Positions 1 through 7,489 of a DNA stretch of 31,258 nucleotides are shown here, piece after piece. Position 1 is the first letter of the stretch. Each line of letters begins with the position of its first letter. Made by a program: the position numbers and the translations under genes. The notes under the pieces are model-generated. The model was not told the origin of the DNA, made no database searches, and saw only the letters and a program-made list of their open reading frames with translations. Source of the DNA: CAZFQG01 sp964520785 (GTDB lineage: Bacteria > Planctomycetota > Planctomycetia > Pirellulales > Thermoguttaceae); contig CAZFQG010000058.1 of NCBI GenBank assembly GCA_964520785.1, positions 1-31,258 of the forward strand, read 5' to 3'.

Positions 1-972
1 CCGCGCCTCTTCCTCGTTCTTCGGCATCCCAAGGACCTTCTCCATCAGCTTCACGGCGTCAATCACGCTCAGCTCGTGCGTGCCGGCGTGGCTGACGCAA
101 AGGGTCTTCCCGTCGGCCGTCATTCCGACACCCCACGGGTTCGCCGCGCCAAGATCGACGTCATCGAGAAGAACCGTGTTGATGTATTTCGCCTCTTGCG
201 CATCGATGATCGTCAAGGCGTTCGTATTCATCCAGCCGCGTTCCAACTGGGTCGTCGGCATCTGATAACGACCCAACACGTGCGGCACGAACGCATACTT
301 TCCGTCCGGAGAAACGCAAATGTCCAGCGGAGCCGTACTGCCGTTGGGAAGGCGAATCTGCGAGGTTTTGAGGCTGTCGACGTCGATGACGGTCAACATG
401 CTCGCGACGTCGTAGCTGTCGCTCGGATCCAGCGGCAGAAGATTGCACACGAAGACCCACTTGTTGTCGGCGGTCACTACGGCGGCGACCGGTTCACGGA
501 TCGTCGGAACCGACGCGGTCTCTTCACCGGTCTCCGCGTTATACACACGAACGACGTTCTCGAAACGGTTGCACACGTACAGAGTCTTGCCGCAAGGGCT
601 CAAAGCAGGCCCCGTCGGATAATGCCCGGCCGGAAAACTCCGGACCACCTTCTTCTGCGCCGTATCGATCACCTCCACCGTGCCGGCGGCGCCGGAACAG
701 GTGACGTACAGCGTCGTTCCGCACGGACTGATCGCCGCCGCGGACGGCTCCGTCGGCAAGTCCACCTTTCCAAGAACCGCCTTCTCCGGAGATACGATCT
801 GAATGCACTTTCCGTCGACGCAAACGACGTAGAGCGTTTTCCCGTCTGGAGCGGCGACAACGTCCTCCGGTCCCAGATAACCGTCGGCATGCGCTAAACC
901 ACGGGTCGACGCGACAAACGACAGAGCCGCGGCCAGCAACGCGACCGCGGAAATGATTTGATGTCCCCTCAC
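1..972 (-). CDS. Exported YVTN-type beta-propeller protein (3' end outside window)
   Basis: The minus-strand frame is open from a GTG at 972 to the window edge (324 codons, no stop), so the C-terminus is missing. The GTG has a GGGAG ribosome-binding site about 9 nt upstream. The N-terminus carries a hydrophobic signal peptide (about residues 5-30, ending near LAHADG). After it come at least six repeats of the form PDGKTLYV...V.ViD, for example PCGKTLYVCNRFENVVRVYN and ADGKTLCVSHAGTHELSVID, which are typical of YVTN/NHL-like beta-propellers. Such exported propellers usually bind ligands or proteins, or occur in multidomain surface proteins with c-type haem or other domains downstream. The missing part could hold such a domain. 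No catalytic motif is visible in the part seen. Identity as a propeller is fairly certain; its role is unknown. Confidence 0.8.
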   Translation of the reverse strand, partial: MRGHQIISAVALLAAALSFVASTRGLAHADGYLGPEDVVAAPDGKTLYVVCVDGKCIQIVSPEKAVLGKVDLPTEPSAAAISPCGTTLYVTCSGAAGTVEVIDTAQKKVVRSFPAGHYPTGPALSPCGKTLYVCNRFENVVRVYNAETGEETASVPTIREPVAAVVTADNKWVFVCNLLPLDPSDSYDVASMLTVIDVDSLKTSQIRLPNGSTAPLDICVSPDGKYAFVPHVLGRYQMPTTQLERGWMNTNALTIIDAQEAKYINTVLLDDVDLGAANPWGVGMTADGKTLCVSHAGTHELSVIDAVKLMEKVLGMPKNEEEAR

Positions 973-1036
973 TGTGTCAGTCTCCCAACTCGTCAGAAGT
1001 GAAAAATTTTGGGTAGGTGTTCTAAACAATACAAGT

Positions 1037-1065
1037 ATAATAAATGTTCGTACGGTTGTCGACAA
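1037..1065 (-). promoter_or_regulatory. Candidate sigma70-type promoter for the beta-propeller gene
   Basis: On the minus strand a TTGTCG -35 (1060-1065) and a TATTAT -10 (1037-1042) are separated by exactly 17 nt. This would start transcription near 1030, about 58 nt before the GTG at 972. The -35 lies inside the 10-bp palindrome TTGTCGACAA (1056-1065), which could be a small operator. The call is from sequence only. Confidence 0.4.
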
Positions 1066-1147
1066 CTATGAACCACAAGTGCCGACGTATTCCATAAACC
1101 CCCCTTAGGTGGGTATTCTTGGGGCTTTCTTCGCCGCGGCGAACGTT

Positions 1148-1153
1148 TATAAT
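1148..1153 (+). promoter_or_regulatory. Candidate -10 box of the prfB promoter
   Basis: A perfect TATAAT lies 72 nt before the preferred prfB start. The -35 region (TTTCTT at 1126-1131, spacer 16) is weak. A transcript starting near 1160 would exclude the upstream in-frame ATGs at 1109 and 1157 and supports initiation at 1226. Confidence 0.4.
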
Positions 1154-1225
1154 ACTATGATCCAGGCTGATCCGAACGACAAGCCCCCCGGAACACGTCG
1201 ACACCCCTTTACGGATTTGGTTAAA

Positions 1226-2324
1226 ATGGAAAAAGAAGTACTCGATCGCGCTGCTCTTATTCGCCAACGGCTGACTCAACTGAAGGACTCTCTTTGACTA
1301 CGCCGGTAAGAGAGACGAGGCGGCGGCCGTCGAAGCGAGAATGGCGGCCCCCGGTTTCTGGAGCAATCCGGAAAGCGCGGCGCAGACGGTTTCACGACTG
1401 AAGGAACTCAAAGCGGTGCTCAAGCCGGTCGAAGAGACCGAAGCCGCCTTGGGCGATTTGGAGGTAATGATCGAGATGGGGGACGATGATCCGGCTTTGG
1501 CCGCGGAGATACCCGGACAGATCGAATCGCTCGAGTCGATGATGGAGAGCCTGGAGTTGAAGTCGCTCCTGAGCGGTCCGGTCGACTCGAACGACGCGAT
1601 TTTGACGATCAACGCCAGGGATGGCGGCACGGACGCGAATGACTGGGCCGAGATGCTTTTGCGCATGTATGTGGCGTGGGCCCAACAGAACCGATACAAG
1701 GCCGAACTCCTCGACCGGAACGACAACGAGGAGGCCGGAATCAACAGCGCGACGCTGGCGATTCGCGGGCCCATGGCGTACGGCTACCTGAAAGGAGAAA
1801 CCGGAATTCACCGGCTCGTCCGCATCAGCCCCTTCAATTCCGAGGGGAAGAGGCAAACGAGTTTCGCGGCGGTCGACGTGTCGCCGGAGGTGTCCGACGA
1901 CATTGAAATCGAACTGCGCGAGGAGGACATACGAGAAGATGTCTTCCGGGCAAGCGGCGCAGGAGGACAACACGTCAACAAGACCTCCAGCGCCATCCGC
2001 TTGACCCACCTCCCCAGCGGAGTCGTCGTGCAGTGTCAAAACGAGCGAAGCCAGCACAAGAACCGCGCCACGGCGATGACGATGCTGCGAGCGCGGCTCG
2101 CCCGGCTGGAAGAGGAAAAACGCGAGGCGGAACAGAATTCCAAGTACGCGCAGATGGCGAAAGTCGGTTTCGGCTCGCAAATCCGCAACTACTTTTTGCA
2201 TCCGGATCAGCGCGTGAAGGACGCGAGGACGGGATACCTCGTCGGGAATTTTCACCATGTTCTGGATGGGAACATTCAAGGGTTTTTGGATTCGTATCTC
2301 AGATGGCGCGTGGGCCAAGGATAG
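1226..2324 (+). CDS. prfB: Peptide chain release factor 2 (programmed +1 frameshift)
   Basis: RF2 recognises UGA and UAA stop codons and triggers peptide release on the ribosome. The gene is in two frames. A 23-codon leader (MEKEVLDRAALIRQRLTQLK...) ends at an in-frame TGA (1295-1297), and the rest continues in the +1 frame from GAC at 1296. The join gives a 365-residue protein, the same length as E. coli RF2. The stop-codon-reading tripeptide SPF falls at about residues 201-203 and the catalytic GGQ at about 246-248 (context ASGAGGQHVNK). The ATG at 1226 was chosen because the leader length matches the family (about 25 codons) and a TATAAT box sits upstream. In-frame ATGs at 1109 and 1157 are less likely. 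The following Coa1-like gene is 138 bp downstream on the same strand. Confidence 0.96.
1283..1298 (+). promoter_or_regulatory. prfB: RF2 autoregulatory +1 frameshift site
   Basis: The slippery core CTT TGA C (1292-1298) is identical to the conserved bacterial RF2 site. A Shine-Dalgarno-like AAGGA (1283-1287) lies 4 nt before the CTT; in E. coli such an element stimulates the shift from a 3-nt spacing. When RF2 is scarce the ribosome pauses at UGA, tRNA-Leu slips by one base, and full-length RF2 is made. This is the known negative feedback loop. Confidence 0.95.
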
Positions 2325-2462
2325 CCGCGAGGCCATGCCAGGCAAGACCGGCGGCGCGGTTCGCGGCGCAGCCCCGCGGACCATCGCGGCGGCGAACGGC
2401 CGATGGACTCGTTTCGCTACGATGGCCGTCGGATGCCTTGAAACGAAATGGGAGTCGGAGTC

Positions 2463-2948
2463 ATGAGTGAAGGACCTGCGCCGCGAGATGAACGCCGAAG
2501 CTGGGTGCGACGACACTGGTGGTGGTTCGTGCCGCTTGGGATACTCGTCGCCGTGGGCGGCGTCGTGGCATTCGGGATGAGCCTGATCGCCGAAGCCAAA
2601 AAAAGCGTCCCCTACAACCTGGGGCTCGAGCTGGTCCAGTCCAACACGCTGCTGCAAGAGAAACTGGGCCAACCAATCGAATCCTGCTGGCGGCCTCCGG
2701 ACGGGAATCAGGCGGTCCTGGAAACCGGTTCGGGACAGGCGGAGCGTAGATTCACCGTCTTCGGACCCAAGGGAGAAGCGGAAATCCGCGTGAAGGCGGA
2801 TTGCGAGAAGTTCCTCTGGACATTGCGGGAAGTTCGCGCCCAAGTGAAAGGGGCGGGAGAGGTCTTGCTGTTGGAACTTCCGCCGGAGGGGGACCCTCTG
2901 CGGTCTCGCGAAGAAGTCAGCAGGAAAAACTTTATCGACCCCTACTAA
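2463..2948 (+). CDS. Coa1-like single-pass membrane protein
   Basis: A 161-residue protein. A basic N-terminus (about 1-18) is followed by one membrane helix (about 20-42, WWWFVPLGILVAVGGVVAFG) and a soluble domain. The helix plus a segment like SVPYNLGLELVQSNTLLQEKLG resembles the cytochrome oxidase assembly factor Coa1 family as found in planctomycetes and myxobacteria. In those bacteria it is often unlinked to oxidase genes, so a role in respiratory-complex assembly is only suggested by family resemblance. The ATG at 2463 is preferred over one at 2448 because GGAG lies 6-7 nt upstream. No cytochrome oxidase gene is in this window. It converges on tsaE with only 18 bp between the stops. Confidence 0.6.
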   Translation: MSEGPAPRDERRSWVRRHWWWFVPLGILVAVGGVVAFGMSLIAEAKKSVPYNLGLELVQSNTLLQEKLGQPIESCWRPPDGNQAVLETGSGQAERRFTVFGPKGEAEIRVKADCEKFLWTLREVRAQVKGAGEVLLLELPPEGDPLRSREEVSRKNFIDPY

Positions 2949-2966
2949 CGAGTGGTCTATTGGGGC

Positions 2967-3479
2967 TCATTCGTTCCCGAGGTCGCTTCGGATAGCCACG
3001 ACCGCCCGGGCGAGCCGGGAGGCGGCGTCCCGCAAGCGGTCGCCGACGGCCGTAATACGAAATCGCCGCGCTGATTTGCCGAGGACGTCGATCTCGACGC
3101 GCAGGTGGTCCGACGGGAGACAAACCTCGACGCGGTCGGCCCACTCGACGAATGTCAATCCGTCACTCTCGAACAACTCCTCGGGCCCCAACTCTTGAAA
3201 TTCGTCCTCGTCGCGTAGCCGGTACGCGTCGATGTGATGAATGGTCCGAACCCCTTGGTAGTGCTGAATAAGAACAAAAGTGGGGCTCAGAGCGGTTCCC
3301 GGCGGGACTCCCGCTCCCTCCGCGGCGGCTTGGACGAGTCGCGTCTTACCAGCGCCGAGCGTTCCAATCAGCGCCACGGTCGTCCCAGGGGGCAAATCGC
3401 TTCCCAAGACGCGCCCCAACGAGGCGGTCGCGGATTCACTCGGCGCGTCAAACACGATCGTGGGGGGGGCTTCGCTCAT
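2967..3479 (-). CDS. tsaE: tRNA threonylcarbamoyladenosine biosynthesis ATPase TsaE
   Basis: TsaE is the P-loop ATPase that works with TsaB and TsaD to install t6A at position 37 of ANN-decoding tRNAs in the cytoplasm. The 170-residue protein has a Walker A motif GTLGAGKT near residue 38, the family block HHIDAYRL and the downstream TFVEWADRV. Length is normal (about 150-170). The ATG at 3479 overlaps the thiL stop (ATGA), so translation is probably coupled to thiL. A longer open frame upstream overlaps thiL and is not the gene. The partner genes tsaB and tsaD are not in the window. Confidence 0.93.
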   Translation of the reverse strand: MSEAPPTIVFDAPSESATASLGRVLGSDLPPGTTVALIGTLGAGKTRLVQAAAEGAGVPPGTALSPTFVLIQHYQGVRTIHHIDAYRLRDEDEFQELGPEELFESDGLTFVEWADRVEVCLPSDHLRVEIDVLGKSARRFRITAVGDRLRDAASRLARAVVAIRSDLGNE

Positions 3480-4405
3480 CGGTCCTCCAATTCGTGCTCC
3501 CAACCCTTGGGTTCCAAAGGAGAGGTTTCTCCCTTCGAATCCGTTTGATACAAACCCGGCTCGGCAAGAAACTCGCCGATATCGGAAATCGGCACCCCTA
3601 GCGGTTGTTCCCGGCATATCCTTTCCGCCTCCCCCGGGGCGGCGGCGAAGAGTAACTCGAAATCCTCCCCATCCCGAAGCGCGTGCTCCAGAGACGATAC
3701 CCCGTCTCCCAACTCGGCGGCCAGTCGGACGGCATCCCCCGAGACCGGAACTCTCGAAAGGGAGACACGAGCGCCGCACCCGCTCGCCTCGGCGAGCCGC
3801 GCCAAATCGAGCGAAAGCCCGTCGCTGACGTCGATCCCCGCCTTCAGTCCGTATCGGTTATTCAGGAAGAGGGCCTCTTCGATCCGGGGCACGAAGTCGA
3901 AATGCTTGCCCAGAATGCTTCCTCCGAAAGCCCCGGTCACGAGAATTCGATCACCCGGCTCCGCGCCGTCTCGCCGCAATATCCCGTCCGCGGTGGCGAA
4001 TCCCAGCACCGTGACCGAGACCGCCGTCGGGCCTTCCCACGAATTCGTATCGCCGCCGGCCAGCGCCACGCCGAACGTCTCCGCCAATTCCAACATCCCC
4101 TCGAACAAGTCGCGGGCCAAGGAATACCCGCCTTTTCGCGGAAGCACGACGGCCGGAAACGCGGCGACCGGTCGTGCGGCCATCGCCGCGATATCGCTCA
4201 GGTTGACGGCCAGCGCCTTGCGGCCGACCCGCCTGGGATCGACCTTATCCAGTTCGAAATCGACCCCATCGCTGAGTAGATCGACGGTGACGACGCATTC
4301 GCCCCGAGCGACCCTCACCAGCGCAGCATCGTCGCCGATTCCCAGCGGCACCGAAGGGTGCGGCGGAACTCGTTGCCGCAGCCAGGAGACGAATTCGTTT
4401 TCCAT
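3476..4405 (-). CDS. thiL: Thiamine-monophosphate kinase
   Basis: ThiL phosphorylates thiamine monophosphate with ATP to thiamine diphosphate, the last step of cofactor synthesis. The 309-residue protein belongs to the AIR synthase-like fold. In order it shows GIGDDAALV near the N-terminus, DLLSDGVDFE, VNLSDIAAMAARP, AGGDTN, DVSDGLSLDLARLAEASG and the C-terminal GEDFELLF. The acidic GDD, SDG and GGD motifs are the Mg-ATP and substrate sites of the family. The ATG at 4405 lies 23 nt after the mgtE stop. Its ribosome-binding site is weak, which fits re-initiation behind mgtE. It overlaps tsaE by 4 bp. Confidence 0.95.
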   Translation of the reverse strand: MENEFVSWLRQRVPPHPSVPLGIGDDAALVRVARGECVVTVDLLSDGVDFELDKVDPRRVGRKALAVNLSDIAAMAARPVAAFPAVVLPRKGGYSLARDLFEGMLELAETFGVALAGGDTNSWEGPTAVSVTVLGFATADGILRRDGAEPGDRILVTGAFGGSILGKHFDFVPRIEEALFLNNRYGLKAGIDVSDGLSLDLARLAEASGCGARVSLSRVPVSGDAVRLAAELGDGVSSLEHALRDGEDFELLFAAAPGEAERICREQPLGVPISDIGEFLAEPGLYQTDSKGETSPLEPKGWEHELEDR

Positions 4406-4428
4406 GGACAAGGGCTCTTGATTCGTTC

Positions 4429-5787
4429 TCAACCTACACCGGTGATGAACAACGCCACATTCATGTAGATGATGATTCCGACGAAGTCGATCAAGCCGGC
4501 CACGAAGGCGTTGCTCATCAAGGCCGGGTCGAGGCCGAGACGGTGGAAGAGTAAGGGAAGGAGCGAACCCGAAAATGCGCCGCATACGACGACGAGAAGA
4601 ATCGTAATCGGCAGGGTCAAGGCCGCGACGGATGACGGCGCCTTGAAGAGCGCACAGCCAAACCCGATGACGCCAAGAACGCCTCCGAGCAGGCATCCAA
4701 TGGCCAGTTCTCTTCCAGCGACGCGCCACCAGTCCGCCAGGGTGATCTTCCCTGTCGATAGTGCCGTGATGATCAGCGTCGCCGACTGGTTGCCCGTATT
4801 CCCTCCGGTCGAGATCACCAAGGGAATGAACAGGATCAACCATGGGGTCAATTCGAGTTCGGCCTCGAACTCCCCGAGGGCGACCGCCGTCAGGATCGCC
4901 CCGAAGAACAAGATCGTCAGCCAGACGCCCCGCTTCCAGGCGATGGCCGGAAGGCTCGTCTCCAGATACCCTTTTTCGAGCGGAGCGACCGCCGCGATCC
5001 GGTAGGCGTCCTCGACGGCTTCTTCCATAACCACGTCGATAACGTCGTCGTGCGTGATGATCCCCACGAGATGGTATTCATCATCCACTACGGGAATCGC
5101 CATCAAATCGAACCGGGCCACCTTCTGCGCGACCTCTTCCTGGTCGTCCTTGACGTTCACGGTGACCAGGTCCCGCTCCATCAGATCCCCGATCCGCGTC
5201 TCCGGCTTCCCCATCGACGAAACCAATTGCCGCGCCGAAACCAGCCCTCGCAGATGGTCCTCCGTGTCCACGACGTAAAGATAGTAGATCGTCTCCAGCT
5301 CCTCGGCCTGCCGGGAGATTTCCTCAAGTGCCTTTCGCACCGTGATGTCCTCGGTCAATCGGGCGAACTCCGTCGTCATGACCGCTCCAGCGCTATCCTC
5401 CGGGTAGGATTGCAGCCGCAGGATGTCCCGCCGCTCTTGTGCCGGCAACAGGGGCAACAACTGAGCGACGACGTCCGGCTCCACCTCCTTCAGCATGTCG
5501 GCACGGTCGTCGGACGGCAGTTCCGCGATGAAGGCGGCGATCTCCGCACGATCGCCCGTTTCTATAATTCGAAGCTGTTTTTCCTTGTCAAAGAAACCAA
5601 AAATCTGGACCCTTAGCGGCAGTTCCGCGTATTTCAATACCTCCCACGCCTCCTTCGCGCGGAGACCCTGCATGAATTCCGCGGTCCGCGCCGGGTGCAT
5701 CGTCGTGCAGAACTCGGTCAACTCCGCTTCGTTGTGTTCGGCCAGCATTTCACGGAGTTCCGGCAAATAAAGCGTATTGGTAGGCAT
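4429..5787 (-). CDS. mgtE: Magnesium transporter MgtE
   Basis: MgtE is a homodimeric Mg2+ channel of the inner membrane, gated by cytoplasmic Mg2+ binding. The 452-residue protein matches the family length. It has an N-terminal helical MgtE-N domain (about 1-130), a CBS pair (about 135-255, containing PVVDDEYHLVGIITHDDVID) and five predicted membrane helices (about 275-450). Channel signatures are the GGNTGNQSATLIITAL segment and the terminal LDPALMSNAFVAGLIDFVG. The ATG at 5787 has AAGGGG about 8 nt upstream; an ATG six codons earlier lies before this site and is less likely. It is probably first in an mgtE-thiL-tsaE transcript. No M-box riboswitch could be recognised in the 150 bp upstream. 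Confidence 0.94.
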   Translation of the reverse strand: MPTNTLYLPELREMLAEHNEAELTEFCTTMHPARTAEFMQGLRAKEAWEVLKYAELPLRVQIFGFFDKEKQLRIIETGDRAEIAAFIAELPSDDRADMLKEVEPDVVAQLLPLLPAQERRDILRLQSYPEDSAGAVMTTEFARLTEDITVRKALEEISRQAEELETIYYLYVVDTEDHLRGLVSARQLVSSMGKPETRIGDLMERDLVTVNVKDDQEEVAQKVARFDLMAIPVVDDEYHLVGIITHDDVIDVVMEEAVEDAYRIAAVAPLEKGYLETSLPAIAWKRGVWLTILFFGAILTAVALGEFEAELELTPWLILFIPLVISTGGNTGNQSATLIITALSTGKITLADWWRVAGRELAIGCLLGGVLGVIGFGCALFKAPSSVAALTLPITILLVVVCGAFSGSLLPLLFHRLGLDPALMSNAFVAGLIDFVGIIIYMNVALFITGVG

Positions 5788-5941
5788 GGTAGGTCCCCTT
5801 TCCAAAGGGAATGAAAACGCTCAAAGATACCCTGTTACCGCCGAATCGGCAAGGACGACGCCGGCGGAACCCCTCTGACGAGTAGCCAGATGGCGTAGCC
5901 AATCACGGCCAACCACGGCCGATGTCACGAACTTGACAACA

Positions 5942-7423
5942 TCAAGAAGGACGCTTCTTCAATTCCTCCTCGACCACCCGCACGATTTCCGGGTCATCCG
6001 GCTTGATCCGGGGGGCGAATCGGGCCACGACTTGGCCGTTGCGGCCGATGATGAACTTCTCGAAATTCCACGAGATGCTGCCCGGCCCGGTCGGCTTCGT
6101 CTCTTGCGACGTAAGGAATTTGTACAGAGGGCAAGCACCGTCACCATTCACGTCGATCTTCGCGAACAGGTCGAACTCGACACCGTAATTCTTCCGGCAG
6201 AACTCTTGAATCTCCAACGCCGTGCCGGGTTCCTGACCCAAGAACTGGTTGCAGGGAAAACCGAGAATGGCCAGTCCTTCTTTCGCGTATTTCTCGTGAA
6301 GTCCTTGAAGCTGTTCGTACTGCGGCGTCAGCCCGCACTTGCTGGCGACGTTGACGATCATCACCACCTTACCAAGGTACTTGCCCAGGTTCACTTCCTT
6401 GCCGGAGAGCGACCGCAACGTGAAGTCGAGCGCCGCAGGAACGGCCTTCTTCGGTTCACCGAAGATCGGATCGCTTTGCCGTGCCACATCCGTGACGAGA
6501 TCGGATTCTTCCGCGTTCAGCGGGACCAAAGCGCCCGCTTGGGCCAGCTCGACCGCCATCTTAAACAACTCCCAGTGGCCCGGAGGAATCATCGACGTCA
6601 CCGGCAGGTGCAGAGTGAATCGTAATCCGAGGGCCGCTTCGTCGACCTTGTCGAAAGGCTCGTACCAGGCCTTGTTCCATTGACGCCTGTTTGCGCCTTT
6701 CGGCCACTTCTGGTGAGCCATCGCCTTGAGGGCCAGAAGGGCTTTTCCCGCCTTGTGCATCCGCTCATGGACGGCCGGCCCGAATCCGGTCTTAATCCAG
6801 GTTGGAAACCCCAGCGGAAACAGCCCCGAGTCGAATTCGAAACGGTCCAGCGCCGCCAGCGCGGCTTCCTCACTGTGGGCGGAAAACCCGAGATGCCGGA
6901 CCTTCCCCTCCTGCCGGGCGCGGAGAAACGTCTTCATCGCGCCATCGTCGGCGAATACCTTTTCGACATCGTCCAGGGTTGTCAGGGCATGAAGCTGATA
7001 CAGATCGAAATGGTCGGTCCGAAGCAACTCGAGAGACTTTTCCAGTTCCTCTTGCGCACCGACCGCGTCGCGCCGGGTCGTCTTGCACGCCAGAAAACAC
7101 TGATCGCGATATGGTTTGAGCGCGGGACCCAACCGCTCCTCGGCGTTACCGTATGTCGGAGCGACGTCGAAGTAGTTCACCCCCCTATCCACCGCTTCGG
7201 CCACGTACCGGGCCGCCGCCTCCGGCGTCACGTCCTTGACGACGATCCCGCCGAAACCGATGATCGAAAGCGAATCCGCCGTCGTTCCGAAACGGCGCCG
7301 CGGTACCGGACTTGTCGCGGCATTGGAAGATTGCATTTCCTCCTTGCCCTGAAGATACGCGGGGGCCAGCGCGGATGCGGCGCCGGTCGCGGCGACGCGT
7401 TTCAAGAATACTCGACGTTCCAT
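5942..7423 (-). CDS. Tat-exported aldo/keto reductase - glutathione peroxidase fusion
   Basis: One uninterrupted 493-residue frame encodes two enzymes. Residues 1-30 form a twin-arginine signal (RRVFLK followed by a hydrophobic alanine-rich stretch). Residues about 40-320 are an aldo/keto reductase with the expected tetrad: D86 and Y91 (NYFDVAPTYG), K114 (CFLACKT) and H145 (LYQLHAL). Residues about 328-493 are a glutathione peroxidase domain with peroxidatic Cys363 (NVASKCGLTPQYEQL), Gln393 (FPCNQF) and Trp452-Asn453 (SWNF). Cys409 sits where thioredoxin-dependent, plant-type GPx enzymes carry the resolving cysteine. This predicts an extracytoplasmic protein that couples NAD(P)H-linked carbonyl reduction with peroxide removal, though the link is inferred. 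The ATG has GGGAG 7 nt upstream. It follows the sialidase-like gene by 66 bp, so the two may share a transcript. Confidence 0.88.
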   Translation of the reverse strand: MERRVFLKRVAATGAASALAPAYLQGKEEMQSSNAATSPVPRRRFGTTADSLSIIGFGGIVVKDVTPEAAARYVAEAVDRGVNYFDVAPTYGNAEERLGPALKPYRDQCFLACKTTRRDAVGAQEELEKSLELLRTDHFDLYQLHALTTLDDVEKVFADDGAMKTFLRARQEGKVRHLGFSAHSEEAALAALDRFEFDSGLFPLGFPTWIKTGFGPAVHERMHKAGKALLALKAMAHQKWPKGANRRQWNKAWYEPFDKVDEAALGLRFTLHLPVTSMIPPGHWELFKMAVELAQAGALVPLNAEESDLVTDVARQSDPIFGEPKKAVPAALDFTLRSLSGKEVNLGKYLGKVVMIVNVASKCGLTPQYEQLQGLHEKYAKEGLAILGFPCNQFLGQEPGTALEIQEFCRKNYGVEFDLFAKIDVNGDGACPLYKFLTSQETKPTGPGSISWNFEKFIIGRNGQVVARFAPRIKPDDPEIVRVVEEELKKRPS

Positions 7424-7489
7424 GATCGTTCTCCCGATTCTTTCCCGATATTCATCGGATGTTTTCGTATTCCCCTTGGATCGGATGCT

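Noticed and set aside
1392..2843. A 483-codon minus-strand open frame
   Set aside because: It lies opposite prfB and the Coa1-like gene, both with clear motifs. The translation has no recognisable domain.
5788..5941. Possible M-box magnesium riboswitch before mgtE
   Set aside because: Only about 150 bp is available and the conserved M-box helices could not be traced. Only a weak promoter-like pair (TTGCCG, 17 nt, TATCTT) is present.
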